DNA from: Dermanyssus gallinae
Lineage: Eukaryota > Arthropoda > Arachnida > Mesostigmata > Dermanyssidae
Direction: 5' to 3'
DNA length: 64,000 bases
Assembly (NCBI GenBank): GCA_003439945.1
Contig: QVRM01001118.1
Location: 310,001 to 374,000, forward strand
Shown here: positions 34,405 through 46,886 of the stretch, in pieces
Numbering within the stretch: position 1 is the stretch's first letter
Layout: each line of letters opens with the position of its first letter
The notes under the pieces: model-generated
Database searches by the model: none
What the model was told of the DNA's origin: nothing
The model's input: only the letters and a program-made list of their open reading frames with translations
Position numbers and translations under genes: made by a program

Positions 34405-37400
34405 CCGTTCAATCCCCACACTGTGTAGTGTGTATACGACGTGGCGCATTGGCACCTTCGAAGTGTCGCTCCTCCTAGAATAAAATCTTCAAAGCATATG
34501 TGAGACCTTTAAACGAGTGCTACGAATCTAAAAGTGTTGAATAAACGACGGTCGAGGGACAATATGTTAGCCAGCACGAGAGCAACCAACTCGCGAATCT
34601 GCAACATCCTTATTTCCCTAGCTGGCTGTTTTGCTTCGGGTGAGCCGTATGTATAGTCCAATGACAGTATCACCTTTTCGCCCGTCCTTCCCGCCGCCGG
34701 CCTGTAAGAGAAAGTGTTATCTAAAGCCAGCGACATAATACGCATAGCGTGTAACGTGAATGCTTGTATGTCACTTTCGTGTGCCTCTCGAGTGATCGGT
34801 TCGAGTTTCCCTGTTTAGACTGTCTCGCGTAGGAAGAGGCAAGTTTCGTGCGTTTCGAATCATTCGTTGTCGGTGTCAGACAGATGTTCAAACACATTTG
34901 TTCTAATCTGCTGCTCTCCGTTGTATCGCATTCCGTGTGTGTATTCACGGCTGCCACGACGTTCAACACATTCCCGCCTCGCACGATATCCTCTCGATTG
35001 GAGCTGCATGCATAGCTTATACTTCTATATATAGGTACACTCGTATATCTGTTACATGCACAAGATGACAGGAAAATCTGCCGACGATCGGCAAAGGAAA
35101 GCGAGACATGGATAACAATAACAGCAACAACAACAACAATGATAGCAACCACAACAACAACAATAGCAACAGAAGTACGGTGACAGTATGCACGAACAAA
35201 ACAAGAGAAACATGATGATGACGACGATAAATAACCAAAATACAAGCAAATAAGGCAGAGATCTTTTGGAAAACGGACGTGTAAAAGAGCTACATCAGCA
35301 GCATGTGCGCCTTCACAGCCGCGGAGACAGCCGGAGAGGTCTCTACCCCCGCAGCTCGCTTTTTTGCTATCCAAGCGACAACGTGTTCTCTCTTCCGCCC
35401 GCTTTCTCGACATGTGATCGCCCCTAAATTTGGATGGTAGCTTGTCAACAAGAGTGTCGACTCACCACTCGAAACACTGTTTGTAATCATAGGGGGGGGG
35501 GGTGCGTAATGACAATGTCGTATCGCCGATCGACCTCGCGCATCACTAATAACTAATCCGTGACTAGTCAGCGTGACCAGTCATCAACAATCAACGATTC
35601 AGAGTCCTGACGCGGACCCTGGCCCCGACTTAAGCCAAAGGGACGATTCGATGCTATAGTACTGCTGGCTACTGCTGATGTTGCTGCGATTATTATTATT
35701 ATTATTATTACTATGACTATTCGCCACAATGGTAATGTGGGAATAACAAACATGTGCAATCGAATTTGGACTTCTGTGACATGATGCCAAAAGGTGACAA
35801 CGAAATCAAATATTGTATTACTGTCACTGGCTCGCGAATCTGCAGTCCGACGGCAAACAATGATAACCTATGGTGACGCGATTAACGACGACGTACTGCT
35901 AAATCCGGACGGTCGCCGATCTAATACCAACATAGGTAGGTTGCTGTTTATTGTTTTTCTTTCAAAGCTTAAACGATTCAAGAAATCGTGTACTCAGCAA
36001 CGCAATCATTGAACGCAGATTCCCAACGGACTTGACTCACTGCTGTTGTGGCTGTTGCTGTTGTCGTTGATGTCTGCTGTTGTCATCATTTAGGGTCGTG
36101 TCGTATTTTTGTTTGTACTGCTGTCTTCATGTCTGTATTCTTATTAGTGTGTTTTCGTTTTGTTATTTGTTGTTATTACTCTTACTGTCGTTGTGATTGA
36201 TGTTGTTGTGGTTGTTGTCTTTTTTGTTGTCGGCGGCTGTAGTTTATTGCAGTCGTGTTTAATATGCTTAATACAACTGTTAAGATTGTCCTGGCTTCTT
36301 TAATTGGGGCGTCGTCGTCGCTGTTGTTGTTGTTGTTGTGTTATCGTTGTTGTTGTTATCGTTGTTGTTGTTGTTGCTTTATCGTTATTGTTGTTGCCAT
36401 TATTGTTATTGTGTTGTGGTTTTTGCCTACACCTGTCACCGTTGTTGTTGTTGTTGTCGGCCGACGTTGTTACAAGTCGATTCGTCGCCATCGGTTTCGT
36501 CGTCGTTCTGCACATTCTGTCTGCTCTGCCCGGCCACGCTGCCGACTAGCCTGGTCACTGCGTGAATAGTAGTGATGTCGTGGTGATTTGCGTGGTGGAT
36601 TCGTTAGCTCACGCGTTGGCCCCAACAGCAGCAGCACAGCAGCGTTCGTTCGACTTGCGCTCGACCACGCCGTGCGGCCACGGTGCGACATACGATCGAC
36701 GCAGCACCGTCGATCAACGATCGAAAGCGACCGAAATCGCCGTCCGTTGCTTGGCGCTAGTAGGCTTCTTTTTGTTGTTGTTGTTGTTGTTGTTGTTGTG
36801 TGTTGTGTTGTTGTTGCTGTTGTTGCTTGTTACTGTTGTGTTGTTGTCGTTTAGAAAACATTCCTACCGATCTTCCGTCCGATGATTACGGTCATGGCCA
36901 TTACCATAGCCATTACCCCGATCGGATGTTCGTAAGTGTATGTAAGCATTAACTGGTCACTGTCGTAAGCTTTCTTCGTCTTGTTCGCACTTGAGAACAC
37001 CGCGTCAACTCATATTATACTTGAAGATATTGAGAGATAGTAAACTAGTTATAGTTAATCACAAATTGTGCAATTTTCTTTCCCTGGCCACTTCTTATAG
37101 CTCTTCTACCTTGTTTTTGATCATCTACTGTCCCCCCCCCTCTCTCTCTCACTAACTTACTCAACCTATCGCTGTCTCTCTCGCTGGTCTATTTGTTCAC
37201 GACTTGGTGGCATTCGCAGTTCATCCGAAATAAAAACGCACTAACAACAACAACAACAAAAATACAGCAACAACGATCCAAATGATTTCTTTGCCCCCAC
37301 CTTCCTCGGTACCCACCCCCCCCCCCACCCCCGCCGCCTGCCATCCTCTCCACGAGTGCTGCTTACAAGGGCAGCTTGAAAAAGAACTTGTTCGAAGTAG

Positions 37401-37736
37401 CAGGGCCGCCGACATTGCCGGCGGTAGTGGTGCGAGACGCACACTGTCTTGAGACTGACCAACTGCTTGAGAACCAGACCGATATGGCGATACGAGAACG
37501 GCGGATCGACCGACCAAGAAGGGAGAGCGGGAGAGAGAGAGAGAGAGATCGAGAGGGAGGGAGGGACGGACGAAGAGAGAGATTGAGGATCAGCCAGCCA
37601 TCAAAGGCATCAGTCGGTTGGGTTGGTCACTCGCTTGGCACGCACGCACACTGCAGGCACGCACCTTGCCAGCCGGCGTACCACAAGCGTAACAAAGGCC
37701 GAATGCAACAATCGCGGGTAGCCGATGACGATGACG

Positions 37737-37738
<2 letters not shown>

Positions 37739-37782
<44 letters not shown>

Positions 37783-37803
37783 CCACAACAACAACAACAA
37801 CAA
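37739..37803. repeat. (CAA)n microsatellite
   Basis: About twenty CAA units with one CAC interruption. Forward frames give poly-Asn. Confidence 0.95.
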
Positions 37804-38888
37804 AAACGACAACGATGACGGTAACAGCGGCAACGTTAAGGCATGCCTCGTTGACTCCATCGTCCATCGTCGGTACGGACAGCTGAACGAATATGCTCTG
37901 TCTCTTCGACGACTTCTACGAAGATTATTATTACTACGAGGAGGGCACTACTGTTACTAATGCTACTACTACTACTACTACTTCTATTATTACTAATACT
38001 ATTCCTACTTTGGATACTTTAGATAGCACTAATACTGCTACAGCTGCTGCTACTGTTACTACAGCTACTAAAACCACTAAAACTACTCCATTTATTTCCT
38101 CACTCATCCGATCTCTCCCACGGTTAGCCAACAACGAACGACTCGACGCGGCAGTGGCGATGACGTTCGGCGTTCGGCGTATGAATCTTAACCGATCAAC
38201 AATCAACCGAGGACTGTGTGGCTGGCTTTCCTCCGGCTCAGTCGCGGCGGGAACTACTGAGCAGTCGAATAGGCAGCACCAGCCGACAGTACACAGCCTA
38301 GCCAGCCTGGCGCATGGCGAACAGCAAGTCATCTATCTGGCTCTGGCTATTTATCTGTTTCGCAGTAGCAGCAAAGGCAACTTCAAACTTCGTCTCGCCT
38401 ACAGCCTACAGGAAACCCTGCCCTCCTCCGGCGCGAGTTGCCCATGGAGGCTCTGAACATCGAACTCGATCGAATTCGAATTCGATCGCATTCGTATTCG
38501 AGATCGGCATCGATCTCGGCAACATAGCGACACGGTGCCTTTATTGGCAAGATTCTCGAGTGTTTATTTGGCCGTTGCCATAGAATGATAATATGTAACC
38601 AAAAACAACAACACGACAAGTGTCTCAGTTCAGGGAAGGAATTCTGTTGCCGTGCTAACGGAAAACTCACCCACCACCACCACCACCACCATGGAGCGAG
38701 CTAACAGCAGCAGCAGTAGAAGCTGTTGGACACCGCGGTATTGGACTGACGTCAGCTAAGATCAGTCATCGTGTGTTGCTTTGGTTATTGCCTGTTGTTC
38801 TAGTTATGGAGGCCGCTGAATTTTCATCCATATATACTTTGTTTATGCTGACATTATGGTCACGCATTCACGTCGGAATCAAGCAGGG

Positions 38889-38929
<41 letters not shown>

Positions 38930-39223
38930 ATATATATATATATATATATATACAATAGAAATGAAGAAACCATGGTCACCATCAAGGATCGTCCATCTGT
39001 CTGCTCCATATAGGCATGCCATAGCCACACGACAGCGGCAGCTGAAATCACATCAGGTTGTGGCCGGATAGCAGTTCACATCACATGACCACCACCACTA
39101 CCATCACCACGACCACCACCGTGTCCAATGAATGGGGGGGCAGTGTCGCCATCGGGCGCTTCGCTGAAATAGCGATTTGCAACTGAAGCAGCCGGTCGAG
39201 TTGTACTGACGGGCGTTGTTGCT

Positions 39224-39247
39224 GGGGGGGCGGGGGGGGGGGGGGGG
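39224..39247 (+). repeat. Long G run with quadruplex potential
   Basis: Seven G, one C, then sixteen G. A G run of this length can form a four-stranded structure and is also a common site of sequencing or assembly error. Confidence 0.85.
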
Positions 39248-39710
39248 AATTGCCGTTGCGGGAAGTTGACGTTGGATCCTAGCAGCTATTGGCAGCTACG
39301 GTGCAATTGCTGCTGCTGCTGTTGTTGCTACTGTTCTGAGGCTAGCTACTGCAACGTAACTTAACGAACCGTTACGCCGACGAACGAACGTAATTTCAAA
39401 CGTGCAAAAAAAAGAGACTTCAAACATACGGACAGCAAACAAATAAACAAACAGACCGTCAGACACACACCAACATGCACCCGCCCACAGACAGACAGAC
39501 AGATAGATAGATTAATTGATAGCTGCGTGATGACGATGCCTGCCAATTGCCGCAGCACCAAGGGCCCGACGATACTGGGGGCTGTTCCGCTTGCTGAAAC
39601 CCCCAGAAACTCGTCAAGTAAGCTTGTGCAGGCACCGCTTGCGGCTGCAACAAGCAAACCCTCCTACAGCACCCGTTCGAAATGAAGGGCGGTCCGTTCA
39701 AATCTATATA

Positions 39711-39759
<49 letters not shown>

Positions 39760-39966
39760 GAAGCACATTGAACATCGACATTGCTATCGCTTGCCGGTAT
39801 CACCGCGTCCCCGCCAGTCATTACTTTCTAGCTATCTGGTCGCTATTGACGGTGGTCCTAAGGGACAAATAACACAAGCAGTGGCTATCTATCAACTTGA
39901 GTGGCAAACCTATTCAATAGCTGTTTGTAATTCAATTCTGCGTTACTAGCTTACTCACACACACAT

Positions 39967-40004
<38 letters not shown>

Positions 40005-42369
40005 GGACGTTGGAAAAGAGTGCAGCCTATATTTAAGTGTTATTACTTATAGTACGCCCAAAGGAAGTGTAATATATATCTTATACAACGTATAAGTAAT
40101 GCTGAATGCACGTTCCAGAAACAAGGCAATAAGTATAAGATTATGGTCTGAAATAAAACAAGTCTCGATAAAGGAAAATCTATACTGCAAATACTCCTGA
40201 AGGTTTTTAGTCTTAGTATATATTTATAATAAATTACCCTTAACTTAATTTACCCAATGTAAGTGTTAATAAATAATTATTAATGAGGATATAATAAGTA
40301 TTAATGAGGGACATAACCGAATCTGCAGTGCAGCAGCGACAGATACATTCGTTTATACCCTAGAACATGACGCAGAAGATTATCTCCCCGTTAGACTTTT
40401 CTGGATCGCTTGATGATCACAGATCGTGGCCGCCGATACAATGCTACCAGCAAAATGCGGCGTTTATATGTCTGTTCCTCTTCCACGAAGAGAAGCGCTA
40501 AGATTTGTGTCGGCGCACATGAGTACATTAGTGACAAAATTGCAACAGCTGATGGCGTCATCGGGCCACCGCGGCAGTGTCCTAGCGGCACTGTGACCTA
40601 AATCATCCGGCAGTTAACTACAGAACTGAATACGGGGCATGCCTTCCATCACAAGAGCTTCATGATGGATCAGACGAACGATGATCAAAATGCCCGACTG
40701 TCATACACAAAACGTTTTTTTCTATTCGTACTATGAATGGGCTTCATCAGCCTATCGACGGTTTCAGGACGGGGACAACGTCTGCTTGATATCGTACTCG
40801 AAAATTACCACAATCAACGAGATTTCGAGAGAAAGATCTGCGGCAAGCAATTTGAGAAACTGATAAGCGTGTGTTCTTGCTCTGTTCCAATGAGTGCCAA
40901 GTGTTGACAATGTGGTAATAATTAACAAGCATTAAAAATATACTTGCATTGCTCAATGTTCTGGCTCCAGATCTGTACATAAATATGTCCTATAACAACG
41001 TGCGTGTTATGGTCCAAACCCTTAATTTAAATATATCTGCATCTAAATGCACGGTGGTACTGCACTTTGACAGCTGTATATGACTACTATGAACACGGAG
41101 ATGAACAACTTCATTAAAAAAACTTCTATCACAAATGAAGGGGAGCTGACAAGTGCCATATTTAAATGCAGTTCACACATAACTGGTCTTATAGCGGTGA
41201 CGCCTGTAAGAATTAAACAGTTTTAAAAAGGTTGTTTTTTGCAGTGCCGCCTGCTAGATTTAATTAGATCACACGCTCGCTTCGTCACAAAAAGGAAACA
41301 CGAAAATCTGTACAGCGGTACAAACAGAATGAATAACACAACTTAGTTTGAATTACGCATCGCCTTATTCGAACACAGGTCCTCGTGGAGATGTAGACTT
41401 GATTATTTCCAAAGTACATAGAACGTTCGTAAGATGAGACAACCAAGCCGGCCCACGTTGCAGTATTTAGGTCGAAGCGGTAAAACGGTACGTTAACATC
41501 ATAGAAGAATTGCTTGAAGAAAAACTATACGGAAGTGTTTGTCAAATTTGACTCTAGAATAGACATAGAGCTGCGAGCTGCAATGCATGTAATGTATGTA
41601 TTTGTCAAAGCTGTGACTTCAGTCAAACGTTTGTCTTAAAGCCGAGTCAATCCCTAGGAAGAGTGTTGCAAACCAACTGTTGACGATTTGGCGCTCTGCA
41701 AATCATCGTAACCATTGAGCAACTCATTATATTCATCATATGGATGAACATTACTGCAGTACTACGTATGTCTATTGGGCAATAGCATTGCAATACCTTA
41801 TGTACGGTTATTCACGATGTTGATGACAATATGCTAACCACATGTGGCTAACGTAGTCGACATAAGTAACGTCGTAGTTACTGTAGTTTTTGTACTGTCC
41901 CGTGTGTGTTGCTGTGGTGTTGTTGTCGTTGTTGTTGTTGTTGTTGTCGTTGTTGCTATCATTGTTGTTGTTGTTGTTGCCGCTGCTGGCTTTTTGCTGC
42001 TGTTGGTGTTGTTCTTGTAGTTAATCGTTGTTGCTACTCGTATTGTCACTCTAGCAGTGGTCGTGTGAGAACAATGCAAATCGTCGTCGTCGTCGTTGTC
42101 ACTATCGTACTAACATTAGGACAGTCAAAACAATACTAGCGCGCTTACATGATTGAAATCGCACAGGTGACCGACCAAATGTGCGTCTGCTTATATGAGC
42201 ATTCAGCTACGTAGTCACGTCACTATCATCATCATCATCATCATCATGCATCATCGTGCATATCAGCGAACGACAAAACTATAATACTTGTTTAGACTAC
42301 GCTAGGCATATGGATCGACGGTAGTTGTCTGAATCTGTCATTGTTCATAATCGTTGCTGGTGGGTCGTC

Positions 42370-42382
42370 GTCGTCGTTGTTC

Positions 42383-42424
<42 letters not shown>

Positions 42425-42471
42425 GAGTTGTTGTTGTTGTTGTTCTATTTGTTGTTGTTGTTGTTGTTTAG

Positions 42472-42555
<84 letters not shown>

Positions 42556-42650
42556 GAGTTGTTGTTGTTGCTTTTCGAGTTGTTGTATCTGTTGTTGTTG
42601 TATTTGTTGTTGTTGTTGCTGTTTGTGTTGTTGTTGCTTTTGTTGTTGTC
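42370..42650. repeat. Very long (TTG)n / (CAA)n array
   Basis: About 280 bases of TTG with occasional TTT, GAG, TAT and CTT interruptions. A pure core of about 75 bases lies at 42474-42553. It gives poly-Gln, poly-Asn or poly-Thr on the minus strand and poly-Leu, poly-Cys or poly-Val on the plus strand. It is the largest trinucleotide array in the window. Confidence 0.95.
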
Positions 42651-44246
42651 GTTTCCATTGCTTATTCGAGCTGAATCGGAATAATGAAAACCCTGCACCA
42701 CCCACCCAGATCACCTCGTCGATAAAGACTACGAGACAACAGAAGCACAGAGGGAGAGAGAGGGAGAGACGGAGGGATGGAGCGGACCCCTATACGGAAA
42801 GATATTCTCTCCGATTGACCGGGGGCGTCGCTGTCTCCCGGGGCTAGCGCCTTTCTAGCGTATGTATGGCTTTATCGGTGGCCCTCGGCCAGCAGCTTCT
42901 TGCAACTTTGACAGGGTCTGTCTTTATCAGGGCGTCATCATCATCGTCAACATCAACATTATCGTCAACATCAACATTGTCGTCAAAGTCGTCTTTACCT
43001 TGATTTTGATACCGTGAGTATGATTAACGTCAGGGATCCACCCGTCGTCGGCACAATAGGCGATAAAGGTAAGCAGGTCAACAGCAGCAACAACAGCAAC
43101 TACACAACAACAACAACAACAATCACCATGGGTACGACACCGGCAACAACAACAACAACAAAAGCAATAACAATAAACGGTGGCAACGACCATGATGATG
43201 ATTCACTTTCTCTCCGCGACGACAGATCGGGTCTTCCGTTACGTTCTTGGCGCGTTTCATTTCATATTCATCTGTCTAGACGAGAAACGAGAGCGCCACT
43301 CGAACTGGACAGACAGCATCGAGCACCGAGCGGCGAAACGAAAGGGTGGGGCCGGGGAACACGCGTCGAAGCAATGGCTGCCTGCGCCCTTCGCGTACGC
43401 GTATAAGCGGCAGCGACGACGACAACGACGACGACGCGGACCTACTCGCTGTCAAAAACGCAGGCATTTCGACGCTACGACAGGTTGATGACGATAAACG
43501 CGTTGCCAGCAGCAATGACAGCAACAATAGCAATAACAAACAACAAGAGGGCAGCAGCAGCAACAACAACCAACTACAAACAACCAACAACAACACGGGG
43601 CAGAAACTACGACAAACATCACCAACAACAACAACAACGGGGCAGAAACAACGACAAAAAATCACCACCACCAACAACAACAACAACGGCAAGCAATACG
43701 AAGACAAAGCAGTCGAAGATGAGAGAAGAAGAGAAGGAAGAAAAAGAAAGCAAAACGAAGCAGAAAAACAACTGAAAACGAACAACAAGGTGAATCCGCA
43801 GCCATTTCAAACGTAGCCAAGTCAGACACTACTAAAAGAGAGACCGAATTGAAGCCGACGAAAACAGGCAGCCATTTTCTTCGTCGTTGTCGCCGACGCC
43901 GATGAAGTCTGCTCGCAGTCTGTTCGGATCGTGGGATCGTTGCTGCCTTGTGTGTTTTTCGGCTGTGTGTCGTCGACTCATCATCGGCTTTTCACGTCAC
44001 ACGGCGCCGTTCTTCCTCGGGACGCCTCGGGTCTACTGTTGCTGGCAATTGCGGGTCTGTCCATGATGCGATGCCGCGATCTGTCGATCGAACCGCCGCC
44101 GCCGCCGCTGAATCGTCTCCGCTAAATCGAGCGTGCGCCGCGGGCCACCGGAAACGTCCAGCCCGGTTTTTCCAGTCCGGCGCCTCGGGTAAGCTTGAAC
44201 TGATAACCTAACTACCGCGGCTACAATAATTGCACTAGCCCAACTA

Positions 44247-44458
44247 CAACTCTGCACTAACTACTGAACGATTAAAACAACAACAACAACAACGACCACT
44301 ACATAAAAACTGCTTGTTGCATATTGGAAGGCCGCGGGTAGAATATTGTACAACTCTGCATTTACTACTAAACGATTAAAACAACAACAACAACAACAAC
44401 GACCACTACATGAAAACTGCTTGTTGCATATTGGAAGGCCGCGGGTAGAATTTTGTAT
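44247..44458 (+). repeat. 104-bp tandem duplication
   Basis: Two units, at about 44247-44350 and 44351-44458, share ACGATTAAAACAACAACAAC, ACGACCACTACAT, AAAACTGCTTGTTGCATATT and GGAAGGCCGCGGGTAGAAT. They differ by few substitutions and one CAA unit. The 104-base period is exact at the TCTGCA anchor (44251 and 44355). Confidence 0.93.
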
Positions 44459-44552
44459 ATTGCTTGCCATGATGATGATGATGATCTCTGCTTGTTCGCC
44501 ACCGCCCACCCCTACGCGGCTCGCGTACTGTCACGATACCGGTTGTCAGCTG

Positions 44553-44560
44553 TATAAAAG
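44553..44560 (+). promoter_or_regulatory. TATA-box-like TATAAAAG
   Basis: TATAAAAG occurs in a G+C-rich setting. No good initiator lies 30-33 bases downstream and no exon follows, so this is weak. Confidence 0.12.
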
Positions 44561-44746
44561 GGATGCGCGCCATTTCATCTACCACCCCCTTGTTAGCTCG
44601 AGCGTTCGGCGTAACATGTACTCTGCAATTCCCTCAGCCCGGCGGCAACCGGGACGTCCTACGGCGTGGCAGCGACAGCGGCGTAAGCGTGGCAGTGAGA
44701 CTGCTCTAGGGTGGTGAGTGAGCGTAGCAGGCAGGCGCAGGTAGAT

Positions 44747-44780
<34 letters not shown>

Positions 44781-44917
44781 GAGTGATTGTATCTAGCGCA
44801 GCGGTGTTGAGAGTGTGTGGTCTGTATGAGTTTCGGCGGCGAAACAGCTTTGCACTAACCGCCGGGACATTGAGCAGAGTGCTCACCCCTACTTGTCTAC
44901 TTGCCCCTACTTGCCCA

Positions 44918-44931
44918 AGTACTACGAAGAG
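44918..44931 (+). repeat. Target-site duplication, left copy (SINE A)
   Basis: AGTACTACGAAGAG here is repeated exactly at 45126-45139, flanking the SINE A copy between them. Confidence 0.92.
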
Positions 44932-45125
44932 GTCGAGCCCGGTGGCGTGGTGGCTTAAGTCTGCGCCTCGCGTCCGGAGGAGACACATAGGTGCGCGGGT
45001 TCGAGCCCCACCGTTGCACCGATTTGTATTTATGGGGGTGGTCCGTCTATGAAGCAATCTGTGAAAAACAGTTCCGTGGACGTTAAATTTTGGCTGAGGG
45101 TCAGCCAACCCGAAAACTTTACGTT
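44932..45125 (+). mobile_element. tRNA-derived SINE, family A, complete copy
   Basis: The plus-strand copy begins GTCGAGCCCGGTGGCGTGGT, with B box GGTTCGAGCCCCACC near 44998-45012. It carries TGGGGGTGGTCCGTCTATGA, AACAGTTCCGTGGACGTTAA and GGCTGAGGGTCAGCC, and ends CCGAAAACTTTACGTT. A perfect 14-bp duplication fixes both ends, so the element is 194 bp. Compared with 31.8 kb it carries small insertions (for example CCAA near the 3' end). This copy defines the true family A termini. Confidence 0.95.
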
Positions 45126-45139
45126 AGTACTACGAAGAG
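45126..45139 (+). repeat. Target-site duplication, right copy (SINE A)
   Basis: This is an exact second copy of the 14 bases at 44918-44931. Confidence 0.92.
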
Positions 45140-46251
45140 AGGCGGCGCTGCCGTATTGCTCTCATTCGTATCGTGAATTATAATAAATCTAAATCACCGT
45201 CAGTGAAGCCGCGCATTTTCGACGGTCTTCATTCTACGGTTCCGTTGGCAACACTGCTGCTACTGTCGCCCCCACAAATGTTGCAGACACCGGAACTAGA
45301 CGTTATGCAGCTGAGTTGACAGCTGAAAGTCATAGTGGGTTGGTGAGTAGAGTAAATGTCGTTCGTCGTTGTCGTCGTCGTCGTCGTGGTTTGGTCTGCT
45401 TCATCCATACATAGCAATCCACAGCCATATATCGATCTGCCAGCCTGTCGCAGCCAACAGACGTCGCCGAGCAGTAACAGAATCGTCGATATTCGACTTT
45501 GGCTGTTGTTGTTGTTACCGTTGTAGTACCTCGGCGCCACCCGTCCGCCAACGTCATTATTGCGGTCGGATGCTGGGCATCATCATCACCATCGTCGTCA
45601 AGGTAATTTGCATGTCTCCGTGGCAAAAAAAGAGTGGTACCAAAGAAAACAGCCCGATCCATGCCGGTTAAGGCAGCCAAACAAGTTGGTAGAAACAAAA
45701 AGTAAAAGAAGAAAAAAAAGATATATATATATATATATATATATGTGTGTACATAGACAGACAGAAAAAGAACGAAATTACGCGATAGTGAGCGGGAGAG
45801 AGAGATGAATTCGGTAGATGATCAGCGGCGACAGCAGAGAGAAAGAGGCAACTAACTTTTCAATCGGAGACGTCGTATCGAATCAAAGTAAGTCAAAGAA
45901 TGTACGCAGTTCTCACGCGGCTGTGCCAATGAATAGTAACTGCCATTTCTCCTCTTCTCGAGCTCTCTACTAGCCAAGCGACGTCTAACCAATAAGAGAG
46001 AGAGAGAAAGAGAGAGAGAGAGATGTCTTGTTGCCGCCACAGCCGCGATGTCGTTACGTTAATGGTCGGTGGTTAGTGTTGTAGTTGGACTAGTAACAGA
46101 AGTCGAGGTATCTCAAGCGCCAGCACCTCCGTCGCATTGGGCCAGTTGTGGGCCAAGCCCAACTGCATGCGGCATAGGGCGTGCAGCTACCGAACGACCT
46201 TCAGAGGCGGAATGAGGCGTCCGGGCAGGCCAGAATAGATACTAGGCCGTT
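45140..46251. other. Gene-free stretch
   Basis: No gene is recognised. It holds GTC triplets near 45365-45387, (AT)n at 45721-45745, and GA-rich runs near 45790-45806 and 45990-46022. Confidence 0.5.
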
Positions 46252-46886
46252 CAAAACGTCTTTCGAATGAAGGGTAAACGTTTTCGAATTAGTAACAAAA
46301 ATGCATCTTATTCGACATACTCCCCGAGAATATACTCGATGCACTCTCCCCACAGAGAAATTTCAGAGCAGCATTTACAGCGGCTGAATAGAGATCCGCG
46401 AACGGCCAGCATCAGAAGCAACCAGTAGAAGCCATTTCTTCGCGAGTTCTTGCTGCAGGCGGTCCAACAGATCTGCATAATAATATTCTCCAGTTATCGT
46501 TTTACCACTCTTAGGGTAGTCGACTAGAGTTATTCCACGTTGGTTCCATAACCTTTCCGCCGTTGTTCCCACTCTCTTCGGAAATTCTTTACCGGTGCAC
46601 ACCATTGGCTTTTAAGTGCCGAAAGTGTAGTGATGAATCCAACTTTCATCGACGCTCGCGAATCTGCGCCAATAGTCTGACGTATTTTTCGACATATTCA
46701 CCAAATTTCGCCGAGAAACGGAAATGCACATGTCTTTCTGCCCTGGATTGAACAGATGAAGCAAACGCAGCACCCATTTTGCTTTGAGCTGTTTCATCTT
46801 CAAGTGACTGCGCAGGATATGTGCACACCACCCAAACGGATATCGAAGGCCTCTTAACAAATTTTTTTTTGTAATTTTCCACGTTT
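46252..46886 (-). mobile_element. Degenerate mariner-family DNA transposon
   Basis: The coding relic (46375-46882, minus) is mariner-like. On its 3' side, a TA dinucleotide precedes GGCCGTTCAAAACGTCTTTC at about 46253-46272. This may be one terminal inverted repeat with its TA target, but no matching repeat was found on the other side near 46890-47230. The element is therefore truncated or too diverged at its 5' end. Mariner elements move by cut-and-paste using a DDD transposase, and this one cannot. Confidence 0.65.
46375..46882 (-). pseudogene. Mariner transposase pseudogene
   Basis: Reading from 46860 downward, one frame encodes SHLKMKQLKAKWVLRLL, then WRRFASVDESWIHHYTFGT. An in-frame TAA at 46612-46614 follows. 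The same frame then continues to RGITLVDYPKSGKTITGEYY and LLDRLQQELAKK. These match the mariner catalytic core around the first aspartate (VDEsWIHHY) and the GITLVDY-GKTITGEYY block. The second catalytic aspartate position reads Asn (LWNQRGI), with a short deletion beside it. The third aspartate region is absent because homology ends after about position 46430. The N-terminal DNA-binding domain is missing or unreadable. The gene is dead. Confidence 0.85.

Larger units (their letters stand above)
34417..44246. other. Long gene-free stretch
   Basis: No gene is recognised across nearly 10 kb. Simple repeats include CAA near 35120-35165, (TTA)n near 35687-35710, TTG at 36316-36410 and 36775-36850, CAA at 37739-37803, ACT near 37955-38060, (AT)n at 38894-38951, 39718-39757 and 39970-40001, G runs at 39224-39247, TTG at 42370-42650 and CAA near 43085-43160 and 43500-43690. 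The interval 40020-41830 is AT-rich and nearly free of microsatellites, with no open frame beyond about 80 codons and no recognised motif. Confidence 0.5.

Noticed and set aside
34721..35413. 230-codon open frame on the minus strand
   Set aside because: The middle is a TTG/GTT tract (poly-Val/Ile). The ends show no recognisable domain, and overlapping frames are also open.
42338..42847. Poly-Gln, poly-Thr, poly-Asn, poly-Leu and poly-Cys frames up to 168 codons
   Set aside because: All six frames are open because the region is a (TTG)n array. Not a Gln-rich regulatory protein.
43276..43816. 156-170 codon frames on both strands
   Set aside because: Opposite-strand frames are both open over CAA and AGA-rich DNA, so length alone is not evidence.
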